Positions 51,783 through 60,587 are shown, counted from the stretch's first letter. The stretch: DNA of 64,000 nucleotides from BJGO01 sp039810885 (GCA_039810885.1 JBDHXV010000002.1:58109-122108); one strand, 5' to 3'. Notes: generated from the letters alone by a model not told the origin. Program-made: numbers and translations.

Positions 51783-52715
51783 ATGATCGCAGAACGTGTT
51801 TATATCAAAGCAAAGACTGTTAACGAAGCAATCCACATTGCCTCTCAACATCCTGATGATTTTTGTTTCATCGCCGGAGGTACCGATACGATGGTCAACA
51901 AATTTCAAGGCAATCAAACAGCAAATTGCTTCATCGACTTAACTGATCTTGATGAACTTAAAATATTAAAACAAGAAGACGAAGTTTTAAAGATAGGCGC
52001 ACTGCTTCGTTTAGCCGATTTGAAAAAATATGATGCCATCGCAAAAGATTTTCCTGCACTTATAGAAGCTGCCCATTCGGTAGGCTCTCCCGTAATTAGA
52101 AAATCAGCCACTCTTGGTGGCAATATTCTTTGTGAAAACCGCTGTGTATTTTACAATCAATCCGAATGGTGGCGCGAAGCCGTCGGATATTGTTTAAAAT
52201 GCGAGGGGGATGTGTGTATTGCCACAGGGGGTGCTAAAAATTGCTTTTCAAAATTTGCTTCGGATACGGCTATCGCTTTAATCAGTATGGATGCAAGCAT
52301 CGAAGTGGTTACGGCCGAAGGAAGCCGACTCATCAAACTCATCGACATCTATACAGGTGATGGCATAAACCCCAGGCGCATAGATAAAAAGGCAATTATT
52401 ACATCTATCCTATTACCTGTAAATAGAGCATTCAGGTGTTCATACAAAAAGCTTCGGCAGCGTGAAAGTATGGACTTCAGTTCCCTAACCAGTTGCGTGT
52501 CTATAGATACAAACGGTAAAATATTAATAGCCCTTGGTGCTGTTGATCCAAAGCCTATATTAATAGAAGGCACGCTCAACGACGACAAAAGTCTTCTGAT
52601 TCAGCAGGCCCTAAAAAAAGCTCGCGTAATTGATAACGATGTCTTCTCCAGAAAATACCGTCGCGAGATGATAAAAGTCTTTTTAGAAAGAAGCTTCTCT
52701 GAACTCGGTTGCTAA
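51783..52715 (+). CDS. hcrB: 4-hydroxybenzoyl-CoA reductase FAD/[4Fe-4S] subunit
   Basis: A 310-residue FAD-binding subunit of the CO-dehydrogenase medium-chain type. FIAGGTDTMVNKF and SATLGGNILCENRC are FAD contacts. The loop CVFYNQSEWWREAVGYCLKC is diagnostic of HcrB. C121, C137, C145 and C154 have the 16-8-9 spacing I recall for the [4Fe-4S] ligands of Thauera HcrB (122, 138, 146, 155). This cluster inverts electron flow so that low-potential ferredoxin can reduce the phenol. It starts 14 bp after hcrCA. Confidence 0.94.
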   Translation: MIAERVYIKAKTVNEAIHIASQHPDDFCFIAGGTDTMVNKFQGNQTANCFIDLTDLDELKILKQEDEVLKIGALLRLADLKKYDAIAKDFPALIEAAHSVGSPVIRKSATLGGNILCENRCVFYNQSEWWREAVGYCLKCEGDVCIATGGAKNCFSKFASDTAIALISMDASIEVVTAEGSRLIKLIDIYTGDGINPRRIDKKAIITSILLPVNRAFRCSYKKLRQRESMDFSSLTSCVSIDTNGKILIALGAVDPKPILIEGTLNDDKSLLIQQALKKARVIDNDVFSRKYRREMIKVFLERSFSELGC

Positions 52716-52762
52716 CTTATCTCCAACTTAAAAACCATTTGGACAACATAACCGATGACAAC

Positions 52763-52783
52763 AAGGGTTATCGCTCTACCCTT
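52763..52783 (+). terminator. Short hairpin after hcrB
   Basis: AAGGGT at 52763-52768 and ACCCTT at 52778-52783 pair around a 9-nt loop, followed by an AT-rich stretch without a strong T-run. It lies about 50 bp after the hcrB stop, in a 233-bp gap, and may act as a weak terminator between hcrB and the next gene. Confidence 0.35.
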
Positions 52784-52948
52784 CTTAATTAATAAATAGA
52801 AACGGATTGAAATAAATTGCTCATTCTCACGTTGTTGCAATTCTTTTACTTCTGAATTGTTATTCTATCTTTTTCATCCTTACTTTACACAATCAAATCT
52901 TTACACTGCTCACGCATTAGCATCTTTTTTAATCTACTAACTTTTAGA

Positions 52949-54766
52949 ATGAATCATTCATCACCTCATAATTTTCACATTCCTGTAATGGGTGTAGCGT
53001 TCACTTTGGATTCTCCACTTAAAGTAGCTCGCTACGGCATTTCTTCTGTAATTTCTCTTGTCGATGATAATGCTATTGAACGAATAAGAGAATTTTATGC
53101 TCCACAAGACAGCATACCTTATGTAGCTATTGATACTCACGACCATGACCATCGCGCTCGTAGAATTACCGAATACCTGAATCAGCTTAAACGTTTGATA
53201 GCCCGCCAGATGGAAACCATTGCTACAGCGTCTTTCGAAGAAGGCTCCGAAATTGTTAAATATTTTGAAATGCTCCCCGAATTTTCGGCAGAGAAAATAC
53301 TATACACGCTGATGAAAGAAATGGAAGACGGAGAAATGAAATCATCTCTTCAGCAATCGCTGCGTAATAAAATTGTTGCAGGATCTGTTGACGTCAACAT
53401 TATGACGAAACTCGACCGAACGAACTACGATAAAAAAGGTGATGCTTTACCGCATGAGTTTTCCGATGCCATGGCGGCACTTCGAGGCTTTGCGAATAGC
53501 GACCTACGCTCTTCTATTATCTTCTCTGCAGGCATGAACCCCCGCCTATACTCCTATTGTGAGACATTTCCTGACTTTTTTCCTGATGAGCATAGCGAAC
53601 TAAAGAAAAAAATTATTCTCAAAGTAAGCGACTTCCGCTCTGCTCAAGTGCAGGGTAGATTTTTGGCAAAAAAAGGAGTATGGGTTTCAGAATACCGCAT
53701 AGAATCCGGACTGAATTGTGGCGGACATGCCTTTGCAACAGAAGGCTATTTGCTCGGTCCGGCTCTGGAAGAGTTTAAGCAAAAAAGAGAACAATTGGCT
53801 CACGAGTTATATGAGACATGCAATGCCGCATTAATACAAAAAGGGAAAAGACCATTCAAGCAGCAGCCTGATAACCGCGTTACAGTCCAGGGCGGTATAG
53901 GCACTGCAGCGGAAAATTATTTTTTATTAGAGCACTATCAACTTGATGGCACCGGTTGGGGCAGCCCATTCTTGCTGGTCCCCGAAGCCACAAATATAGA
54001 TAATGACACGTTGCAAAAATTAATCAATGCGAAGCCCGAAGATTATTACTTGAGCAACGCTTCTCCACTTGGTATTCCATTTAATAATCTAAGAACAAGT
54101 TCAGGTGAAGCAGATCGAAAACATAAAATCGAAAAGGGACGCCCGGGCAGTGCTTGTTACAATAAATATCTTGAAGCTAATACTGAATTTACAGAAAAGC
54201 CTATCTGTACTGCGTCGCGCTTATATCAGAGTTTGAAAATTAATCAGTTGAAATTACAGGAACTTTCCGAAGAAGAACGAAGCAATCAGATAGATAAGGT
54301 TCTTGAGAAAGAATGTATTTGTCAGGGCTTAGGAACTGCCGTGTTTTTGAAAAATGAAATGCCCCCACCACATAAAATTACTGCAGTAAGTATTTGCCCG
54401 GGGCCTAATCTTGCCTTCTTTTCACGTGTCTCTTCACTCCACGATATGATTGATCATATATATGGTCGAAAACAAGTTCTTATAGAACCCAATCGCCCAA
54501 ATATGTTTCTGAATGAGATGAAGCTTTATATAGACTATTTGAAGAACGAAGCAACACAGAATATGAATCAACTAGTGGATCGCAAATTAAAACACCTACA
54601 GACATTTAAGGCTAACCTTCTTGAAGGCGTTGAATATTATAAGTCTCTTGCCTCACAAATGATCAGGGAAAGCGATCAATATAAAAAGAAATTCAACGAT
54701 ACCTTGCACAATATGGAAATGATGATTCAGAATCTACACTTACCTGAATTATCGGAAGTAGTTTAA
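52949..54766 (+). CDS. Large protein with nitronate-monooxygenase/FabK-like TIM-barrel features
   Basis: A 605-residue protein. The start IPVMGVAFTLDSPLKVARYG, then RIESGLNCGGHAF at about 250-262 and VTVQGGIGTAAENYF with DGTGWGSPFLLVPE at about 311-346, recall the substrate His (GGH) and phosphate-binding (GGIG) motifs of nitronate monooxygenase/FabK flavoproteins. The similarity is distant. Several cysteines (KECICQGLG, VSICPGPN) in the last third could bind metal. The last 90 residues look coiled-coil. It is separated from hcrB by 233 bp and may have its own promoter. Role in aromatic breakdown is suggested only by place. Confidence 0.6.
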   Translation: MNHSSPHNFHIPVMGVAFTLDSPLKVARYGISSVISLVDDNAIERIREFYAPQDSIPYVAIDTHDHDHRARRITEYLNQLKRLIARQMETIATASFEEGSEIVKYFEMLPEFSAEKILYTLMKEMEDGEMKSSLQQSLRNKIVAGSVDVNIMTKLDRTNYDKKGDALPHEFSDAMAALRGFANSDLRSSIIFSAGMNPRLYSYCETFPDFFPDEHSELKKKIILKVSDFRSAQVQGRFLAKKGVWVSEYRIESGLNCGGHAFATEGYLLGPALEEFKQKREQLAHELYETCNAALIQKGKRPFKQQPDNRVTVQGGIGTAAENYFLLEHYQLDGTGWGSPFLLVPEATNIDNDTLQKLINAKPEDYYLSNASPLGIPFNNLRTSSGEADRKHKIEKGRPGSACYNKYLEANTEFTEKPICTASRLYQSLKINQLKLQELSEEERSNQIDKVLEKECICQGLGTAVFLKNEMPPPHKITAVSICPGPNLAFFSRVSSLHDMIDHIYGRKQVLIEPNRPNMFLNEMKLYIDYLKNEATQNMNQLVDRKLKHLQTFKANLLEGVEYYKSLASQMIRESDQYKKKFNDTLHNMEMMIQNLHLPELSEVV

Positions 54767-54922
54767 ACTTATTGATACAATCATTACAACTTTAATTGGT
54801 CACTTAACTCAGTTTAGATTGTCAATAGCGCAGCTATGATTTTAAGAAAGTTACCCTTAGATTATATGAATAAAAGTTAATAGCTGCTGTGTAGCTAATG
54901 ACTTAAAAAGCGAGATGCGCAA

Positions 54923-54979
54923 TTCGTAATTCGTAATTCGTAATTTTTAATTTTTCACTTTTCACTTTTCACTTTTCAC
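54923..54979. repeat. Two adjacent 7-bp tandem repeats
   Basis: TTCGTAA occurs three times in a row at 54923-54943. TTTTCAC occurs four times at 54952-54979. The second array forms the 3' end of the RND gene remnant and encodes its lysine-rich tail. Such simple heptamer arrays arise by slippage. Confidence 0.85.
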
Positions 54980-55177
54980 TTTTAATTTCTCTTTCATTCT
55001 ATCTACTCCGTAATACACCATCGGCACTAAGAATACAGACAACACCAATGAAGAAAGTAAACCTCCGATAAATACCCACGCCAATCCATTTTTCCATTCG
55101 GCTGATGTTCCTGTGGCTAATGCAATAGGCAACATTCCTATTGCCATAGATAAAGTCGTCATTAAATTAGTTTTACT
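54962..55177 (-). pseudogene. 3'-end remnant of an RND efflux transporter gene
   Basis: About 71 codons remain, reading KTNLMTTLSMAIGMLPIALA, then GTSAEWKNGLAWVFIGG and VFLVPMVYYGVDRMKEK. This is the last-helix region of AcrB/CzcA-type transporters, which are about 1000 residues long. A TGA stop at 55178-55180 cuts it off upstream, and no further RND sequence precedes it. An ATG at 55162 would allow a 66-residue peptide, but that is not a functional unit. The right edge of the window carries a very similar copy at 63849-64000. Confidence 0.85.
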
Positions 55178-55515
55178 TCAAATCTGCTTTTAACACATCA
55201 TTTTTTTAAAGAATGGATAGTTAAAGTTTTTAGTGTTATATCATCATAGCGATGCGATAGATCCAGATATAAACTTGGATTTTATCTTATTCTTCCAAAG
55301 TAAATAGAAAGAAATCCATCCGAGCAGCTGTTGAGGTAGCACATAGCGTGGTTTTAGTGTCGGAAACCTATTCGTTACTACAAATAATAGTATCTGAAGA
55401 AAGAAAAATAAGTAAATTGAATAGGGAGCTAGTGCCTCTCATTGTACAAGGTATATCATAGCGTTTTGAAAGGTTAATAAAGTTGAAAGTTGACTTGTGC
55501 AATTGGATTTCAACT
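55178..55515. other. Gene-poor stretch
   Basis: No complete gene was seen. It holds only the possible membrane-protein remnant described at 55244-55438 and AT-rich sequence. It may be scar tissue between the RND remnant and the Pho block. Confidence 0.6.
55244..55438 (-). pseudogene. Possible remnant of a membrane-protein gene
   Basis: A 64-codon open frame without a start codon reads APYSIYLFFFLQILLFVV, then PTLKPRYVLPQQLLGWISF, ending at a TGA. It looks like a hydrophobic helix followed by a basic tail, as at the end of a membrane protein. It could also be chance. Confidence 0.25.
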
Positions 55516-55555
55516 CTTAACCACTTTGTAACCGCTCTGCAATCTTATTGAAATA
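55516..55555 (+). promoter_or_regulatory. Pho box of four 11-bp-phased repeats before the porin gene
   Basis: CTTAACC (55516), TGTAACC (55527), TGCAATC (55538) and TGAAATA (55549) are spaced exactly 11 bp apart, the 7+4 layout of PhoB operators. A -7-like element ending TTTTGC at 55573 lies 17 bp after the last repeat, counted to its G at 55572. The same arrangement precedes pstS. Confidence 0.7.
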
Positions 55556-55595
55556 CTGCCATAGTTCTTTTGCAGCAAATTAATAAACAATATAA

Positions 55596-56870
55596 ATGAA
55601 GAAAATTTTAGTATTTACAAGTTGCCTGCTCACAGGAACAGCACTATTCGCACAACAAGACACTTTAACCTCATCAAAACCACAAAGCGACCCGATTTTG
55701 GTTCAAAGAATTACTGAACTAGAAGATGGTTTGAAAGAACTCAAAAACCTTTCTATTACCGGTTACATTCAGAACCAATTTCAATATGGAGAAAAAGATG
55801 CCTCACTAAAAGTAGGCGGACCTAACGAAGACAAAACAAAAGATTTTAATCGTTTGGGAATTAGAAGAGGAAGGATAAAATTCGCTTACACCAGAGGTAT
55901 TGGTACAGGGGTTTTCCAAGTTGATTTAACTGAAAAAGGATTAGGGTTAAAAGACGCTTACCTGAAATTGACTGAACCTTGGTTAAATTCTCTTTCCACA
56001 ACTATTGGAGTATTTGACCGCCCGTTTGGTTATGAAATTTCTTACTCATCATCATTGAGAGAATCTCCAGAACGCTCAACTGTTTTTCAAACTTTATTCC
56101 CGGAAGAGCGTGATTTAGGTGCAAAATTGACACTACAAGCACCTAAAACATCTCCTTGGAGTATTCTGAAATTAGATGCAGGTCTTTTTGCCGGAAATGG
56201 AATTAAAATGGAAACCGACAGCCGTAAAGATTTCATTGGGCATTTAGCAATCAATCAATCGTCAAACGATTATTTCAAATGGGGTGCAGGAGTTTCGTAT
56301 TACAACGGTGGCGTTTATCAAGGTTCAAAATGTATTTACCGAAATAACGGCAATGGATTTTCCGTAGATTCAACACAAACTAATATAGGTAAATGCGCTA
56401 AAAGGGAATATGTAGGATTTGATGTCGAAATAAATATTTTCAGTAAAATAGGGTTGACAAAATTTAGCTCTGAGTATTTATTTGGAACACAGCCTGGTGG
56501 CCAAAAAGAAAGTAAAAGCCCTAATGCATCAGTGCTTCCTATAAGCGATGTGTATATCCGAAATTTTAACGGAGGCTATGCTATGCTGGTACAGGATTTT
56601 GGAACATTACCAGTTTCAGCCATTGCAAAATATGATTGGTATCGTCCCAACACTAAAGTTAAAGGAAATGATATTGGAAAAAATAAAACAAATGTGGGTG
56701 ATATTGCCTTTAACACCCTTGGCTTAGGATTGCAGTGGAAAATCAACAATAGTTTCCGTCTGACTGCATATTATGAAATCGTAAAAAATGAGACTTCTGC
56801 TAATCTAAAAGGCTATGAAACAGATAGAAAGGATAATGCTTTTACATTAAGACTTCAGTATAAATTTTAA
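55596..56870 (+). CDS. OprO/OprP-family phosphate-selective porin
   Basis: A 424-residue outer-membrane barrel protein. It has a signal peptide (ILVFTSCLLTGTALFAQ) and a short coiled-coil segment (VQRITELEDGLKELKNL), then repeated amphipathic strands such as RLGIRRGRIKFAYTRGIGTG and TTIGVFDRPFGYEISYSSSL. It ends with an aromatic C-terminus (LRLQYKF). The family takes up phosphate or polyphosphate. The Pho box upstream and the pst genes downstream agree with that. It has its own promoter, and pstS has another. Confidence 0.88.
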   Translation: MKKILVFTSCLLTGTALFAQQDTLTSSKPQSDPILVQRITELEDGLKELKNLSITGYIQNQFQYGEKDASLKVGGPNEDKTKDFNRLGIRRGRIKFAYTRGIGTGVFQVDLTEKGLGLKDAYLKLTEPWLNSLSTTIGVFDRPFGYEISYSSSLRESPERSTVFQTLFPEERDLGAKLTLQAPKTSPWSILKLDAGLFAGNGIKMETDSRKDFIGHLAINQSSNDYFKWGAGVSYYNGGVYQGSKCIYRNNGNGFSVDSTQTNIGKCAKREYVGFDVEINIFSKIGLTKFSSEYLFGTQPGGQKESKSPNASVLPISDVYIRNFNGGYAMLVQDFGTLPVSAIAKYDWYRPNTKVKGNDIGKNKTNVGDIAFNTLGLGLQWKINNSFRLTAYYEIVKNETSANLKGYETDRKDNAFTLRLQYKF

Positions 56871-56872
56871 AA

Positions 56873-56912
56873 TGTAACCATATTGTAACAAAACTGAAAT
56901 CAGTCCGCAATA
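56873..56912 (+). promoter_or_regulatory. Pho box of four 11-bp-phased repeats before pstS
   Basis: TGTAACC (56873), TGTAACA (56884), TGAAATC (56895) and CGCAATA (56906) follow each other every 11 bp. The promoter element ending CTTTG at 56929 lies 17 bp after the last repeat, exactly as in the porin promoter. Confidence 0.72.
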
Positions 56913-56954
56913 CCCCCAATATTTCTTTGCACCATAATTAAACAAATAAGAAAA

Positions 56955-57767
56955 ATGAAAAAATTAGTTTTAACAACATTGACATTCGCATTATTGGTAT
57001 CTTCAATTTATGCACAAAAAATCAAAGGTTCTGATACGGTATTACCTTTAACTCAAGCAGAAATCGAAGCATACAAAAAAGAACACAAATCTGCTACCTT
57101 GTCCGTAACAGGAGGCGGTAGTGGTGTTGGTATTTCAGCATTATTAAACGGAACAACCGACATTGCTCAGTCTTCCCGTAAAATAAAATTTGATGAAAAG
57201 CAAAAATTGGCAGAAGCTGGAAAGCAGATAAAGGAAGTAGTTATCGCTTATGATGCATTAAGCATTATAGTTCATCCTGATAATAAAGTATCTAATCTAA
57301 CCCGTGAACAGTTAGAAGGCATTTTCACCGGAAAAATCACGAACTGGAAAGAAGTTGGCGGTGAGGATATGAAAATCATTCCTTATTCAAGAGAAACCTC
57401 ATCCGGTACTTATGAGTTCTTCAAAGAAAGTGTGTTGAAAAACAAAAACTATATGACTGGAATACTGAGTATGCCGGCAACAGGTGGAATTGTTCAGTCT
57501 GTAAGTCAGACAAAAGGAGCCATTGGTTATGTGGGATTTGCTTATGTCAATAACAAAGTAAAAGCATTACACATTTCTTACGATAAAGGAAAAACCTACA
57601 TTGAGCCATCTGTTGAGAATGCTAAAAATAAAAGCTATCCAGTCGTTAGACCATTATATTATTACTACACCAATATCAATGCAGAAGGAAAATCATTCAT
57701 TGATTTTATTCTTTCTCCGAAGGGGCAGAAAGTAATTTCTGATGTTGGTTTTATTACTTTAAAATAA
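56955..57767 (+). CDS. pstS: Phosphate ABC transporter substrate-binding protein
   Basis: A 270-residue periplasmic binding protein with a signal peptide ending near SSIYAQ. KGSDTVLPLTQAE is the first phosphate contact, and SVTGGGSGVGISALLNGTTD and YSRETSSGTYEFFKES carry further binding residues. GKITNWKEVGGEDMKIIPYS is the usual central stretch. No lipobox cysteine is present. It starts the pstSCAB-phoU operon. Confidence 0.95.
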   Translation: MKKLVLTTLTFALLVSSIYAQKIKGSDTVLPLTQAEIEAYKKEHKSATLSVTGGGSGVGISALLNGTTDIAQSSRKIKFDEKQKLAEAGKQIKEVVIAYDALSIIVHPDNKVSNLTREQLEGIFTGKITNWKEVGGEDMKIIPYSRETSSGTYEFFKESVLKNKNYMTGILSMPATGGIVQSVSQTKGAIGYVGFAYVNNKVKALHISYDKGKTYIEPSVENAKNKSYPVVRPLYYYYTNINAEGKSFIDFILSPKGQKVISDVGFITLK

Positions 57768-57796
57768 ATACCCTTCTATCCTTTTTAAAAGTATCA

Positions 57797-58993
57797 ATGA
57801 AAAAATTTACAGATAAATTAGTAGAAGGGTTATTCAAAATGAGTGGTGCCGTTACAAGTATAATGGTGCTGCTTATTATTGTTTTTTTATTCAAAGAGGG
57901 AATTGGTTTATTTAATGCTTCAACGGTAGAGAAGGGTTATACATTATTTGTTAATTCTAATAATCCAATAGAAAAACTTTCACCAGAGTCATTAAAAAAA
58001 GTATTTGATGGGGAGGTAGAAAACTGGAAGGCGTTGGGTGGAAAAGATGAGTCTATTCGTGTGTTTAGGTTTGATGAAATTTTCTCACTCTATTCAGATG
58101 AAGAATTAGGAACAGACTATGCTCTTTTGCCACAGAAATTGGGCGAAATTATTCAATCAGACGCTACTATCATTGCTTATGTTCCTCAAAAATATAAACC
58201 CAAAAGCACAGATGGAATTAAAGAGTTAGAACACATAAAAATAAGTTTAAACGATTTTTTCTTGGGCAGAGAATGGCTTCCAACCGCTACTCCAGCCCCA
58301 CTGTTTGGTATAGTGCCATTGGTATTGGGAACACTATTGGTTAGTCTTATAGCTATTCTTATCGCCATTCCTTTAGGCGTGGGCGTTGCCATTTACTTAG
58401 CAAAAATAGCAAGTGAAAATGTCAGGAAATTTTTAAAACCTGCCATTGAATTATTAGCCGGAATTCCATCGGTTGTTTATGGTTTTTTCGGATTGGTAGT
58501 ATTGGCTCCAATCGTTCAAAAAGCAGGTGCCCTTTCAATGGGTGAAACCGCTTTTACAGGTAGTTTGATATTGGCAATTATGGCACTGCCCACTATTATC
58601 TCTATAGCAGAAGATGCGATGAGGAATACTCCGAAGGCAATGCAGGATGCGAGTTTAGCTTTAGGTGCTACAAAATGGCAAACCATTCACAAAGTGATTA
58701 TTCCTTATGCCTCATCGGGCATTGCAGCAGCGGTTGTTTTAGGTGTTGGCAGAGCTATTGGCGAAACGATGGCGGTGCTGATGGTAACTGGTAACGCGGC
58801 CGTGATTCCACATTCGATGTTTGAGTCAGTAAGAACCATTCCTGCTACTATTGCAGCCGAATTGGGTGAAGCTCCTGCAGGTGGAACACATTACCAGTCT
58901 TTGTTTCTGTTGGGTTGTGTATTATTTGTCATCACCTTAATCATCAGCATCATTGCAGAAGTTATTTCTTCACGAAAAATTTTTAAAGAATAA
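57797..58993 (+). CDS. pstC: Phosphate ABC permease PstC with PstS-like insert
   Basis: A 398-residue permease; usual PstC proteins are about 300-320. After the first helix, residues about 48-147 are a soluble insert containing LSPESLKKVFDGEVENWKAL and IRVFRFDEIF. The same positions in the PstS at 56955 read LTREQLEGIFTGKITNWKEV and IIPYSRET, so the insert is a degenerate PstS-type lobe without the phosphate-binding Ser/Arg. The permease core follows, with AIPLGVGVAIYLAKIAS, GIPSVVYGFFGLVVLAP and the EAA-loop ASLALGATKWQTIHKV. Confidence 0.92.
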   Translation: MKKFTDKLVEGLFKMSGAVTSIMVLLIIVFLFKEGIGLFNASTVEKGYTLFVNSNNPIEKLSPESLKKVFDGEVENWKALGGKDESIRVFRFDEIFSLYSDEELGTDYALLPQKLGEIIQSDATIIAYVPQKYKPKSTDGIKELEHIKISLNDFFLGREWLPTATPAPLFGIVPLVLGTLLVSLIAILIAIPLGVGVAIYLAKIASENVRKFLKPAIELLAGIPSVVYGFFGLVVLAPIVQKAGALSMGETAFTGSLILAIMALPTIISIAEDAMRNTPKAMQDASLALGATKWQTIHKVIIPYASSGIAAAVVLGVGRAIGETMAVLMVTGNAAVIPHSMFESVRTIPATIAAELGEAPAGGTHYQSLFLLGCVLFVITLIISIIAEVISSRKIFKE

Positions 58994-59841
58994 TGCAGTC
59001 AAAGAAAATCAAAGAACAAATTGCTTTTACAATATTCCGGTTGCTTGGATTTTCTGTATTAGGAATATTATTTTGGATATTAGGGTTTATAACCTATAAT
59101 GGAATTCGTGTTATAAGTTGGAAATTTATCTTCTCTTACCCTACTGAAGGAATGACAGCAGGGGGTATTTTCCCAGCAATTATCGGTACACTTTACTTGA
59201 TTATTGGAAGCATTCTGTTTGCTTTTCCCTTAGGCATTATGTCTGCTATTTATACTGTGGAATACGCAAAGGATAACTGGTTGACTAAGTTTATCCGTAT
59301 AATGACCAATAACCTAGCAAGTATTCCATCTATAGTTTTTGGTTTGTTTGGAATGACCTTGTTTGTAAACATATTGGGATTCGGAGATTCCATACTTGCC
59401 GGCTCACTCACTTTAGGTTTGCTTATTCTGCCAGTAGTAATCCGGACTACAGAAGAAGCCTTGAAGGCCGTTCCAAAATCTTATCGCTTAGGAAGCATTG
59501 CTTTAGGAGCCAATAAAATTCAAACAATAAAAAGAGTAGTACTGCCTGCTGCCTTTCCAAATATTATCACCGGATTGATTCTGTCTATTGGCAGGGTATC
59601 AGGCGAAACAGCACCTATCCTATTTACCGTAGCAGCTTACTTTCTGCCTAAATTACCTCAGGGTATTTTCGACCAGGTAATGGCACTTCCGTACCACCTA
59701 TATGTATTAGCTACCAGTGGAACGGACATAGAAGCATCCAGACCTATGGCTTACGGCACAGCCTTAGTGCTGATTGTGATAGTATTAATAATGAATACCC
59801 TTGCCGGAATTGTAAAAAAACGATTTGAAAAAAATAAATAA
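58993..59841 (+). CDS. pstA: Phosphate ABC transporter permease PstA
   Basis: A 282-residue permease with six helices. Family parts are SYPTEGMTAGGIFPAIIGTL, FPLGIMSAIYTVEYAK, ASIPSIVFGLFGMTLFV and the EAA loop GSIALGANKIQTIKRVVLPA. It pairs with PstC in the inner membrane. It overlaps pstC by one base and pstB by one base, so expression is tightly coupled. Confidence 0.96.
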   Translation: MQSKKIKEQIAFTIFRLLGFSVLGILFWILGFITYNGIRVISWKFIFSYPTEGMTAGGIFPAIIGTLYLIIGSILFAFPLGIMSAIYTVEYAKDNWLTKFIRIMTNNLASIPSIVFGLFGMTLFVNILGFGDSILAGSLTLGLLILPVVIRTTEEALKAVPKSYRLGSIALGANKIQTIKRVVLPAAFPNIITGLILSIGRVSGETAPILFTVAAYFLPKLPQGIFDQVMALPYHLYVLATSGTDIEASRPMAYGTALVLIVIVLIMNTLAGIVKKRFEKNK

Positions 59842-60587
59842 TGATAGAAGCTAAGAATATAAATTTTTATTACGGCTCTTTTCACGCCATCAAAGATGTC
59901 AATATGAAAATAGAAGCCAATTCAGTTACTGCACTCATTGGTCCTTCAGGATGCGGAAAATCAACCTATTTAAGGTTATTTAATCGAATGAATGATGAAA
60001 TAAGTGGAGCAAAATTAACAGGAGAATGTTTGATAGATGGGAAAAATATCTACTCAAAATCCACTCAGGTAGATATCCTTAGAAAAAATGTGGGGATGGT
60101 GTTCCAAAAACCAAATCCTTTTCCAAAAAGCATTTATGAAAATGTAGCTTATGGTTTAAAAGTGAATGGTGAAAAAAACAAAACATTTATAGAAAATAAA
60201 GTAGAAGAGTCATTAACCTCCGCTGCATTATGGAGTGAGGTCAAAGACAAACTCAATAAATCTGCTTTTGAACTTTCAGGAGGACAACAGCAGCGCTTGT
60301 GTATTGCGAGAGCCCTGGCAGTATCACCTTCCATACTTTTGATGGACGAACCTGCCTCTGCGTTAGACCCTATTTCTACCGCAAAAATAGAAGAGTTAAT
60401 CCACGATTTAAAGAGGCACTATACCATTGTTATTGTTACACACAATATGCAGCAAGCAGCAAGAGTAAGTGATAAAACGGGCTTCTTTATGTATGGTGAA
60501 TTGGTAGAATATTCAGATACAAAAAAAATGTTCTTAGCACCAGAAAAAGTAGAAACTCAAAATTATATCACCGGAAGATTTGGATAA
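59841..60587 (+). CDS. pstB: Phosphate ABC transporter ATP-binding protein
   Basis: A 248-residue ATPase. Walker A is GPSGCGKST, the signature LSGGQQQRL, and Walker B LLMDEPASALD, with the switch His in IVIVTHNMQQAARVSD. NVGMVFQKPNPFPKSIYENV is the PstB-specific Q-loop region. It powers PstCA and also takes part in PhoR control through PhoU. Confidence 0.97.
   Translation: MIEAKNINFYYGSFHAIKDVNMKIEANSVTALIGPSGCGKSTYLRLFNRMNDEISGAKLTGECLIDGKNIYSKSTQVDILRKNVGMVFQKPNPFPKSIYENVAYGLKVNGEKNKTFIENKVEESLTSAALWSEVKDKLNKSAFELSGGQQQRLCIARALAVSPSILLMDEPASALDPISTAKIEELIHDLKRHYTIVIVTHNMQQAARVSDKTGFFMYGELVEYSDTKKMFLAPEKVETQNYITGRFG

Noticed and set aside
48964..52715. Xanthine dehydrogenase or CO dehydrogenase
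   Set aside because: The FAD subunit carries the extra four-cysteine loop typical of 4-hydroxybenzoyl-CoA reductase, and benzoyl-CoA genes are divergent neighbours.
54923..54979. CRISPR-like array
   Set aside because: The units are 7 bp without spacers; simple tandem repeats. No CRISPR array or cas gene was seen anywhere in the window.
54962..55162. A 66-residue membrane protein
   Set aside because: It is only the last part of an RND pump and has a near-identical counterpart at the right edge; treated as a remnant.
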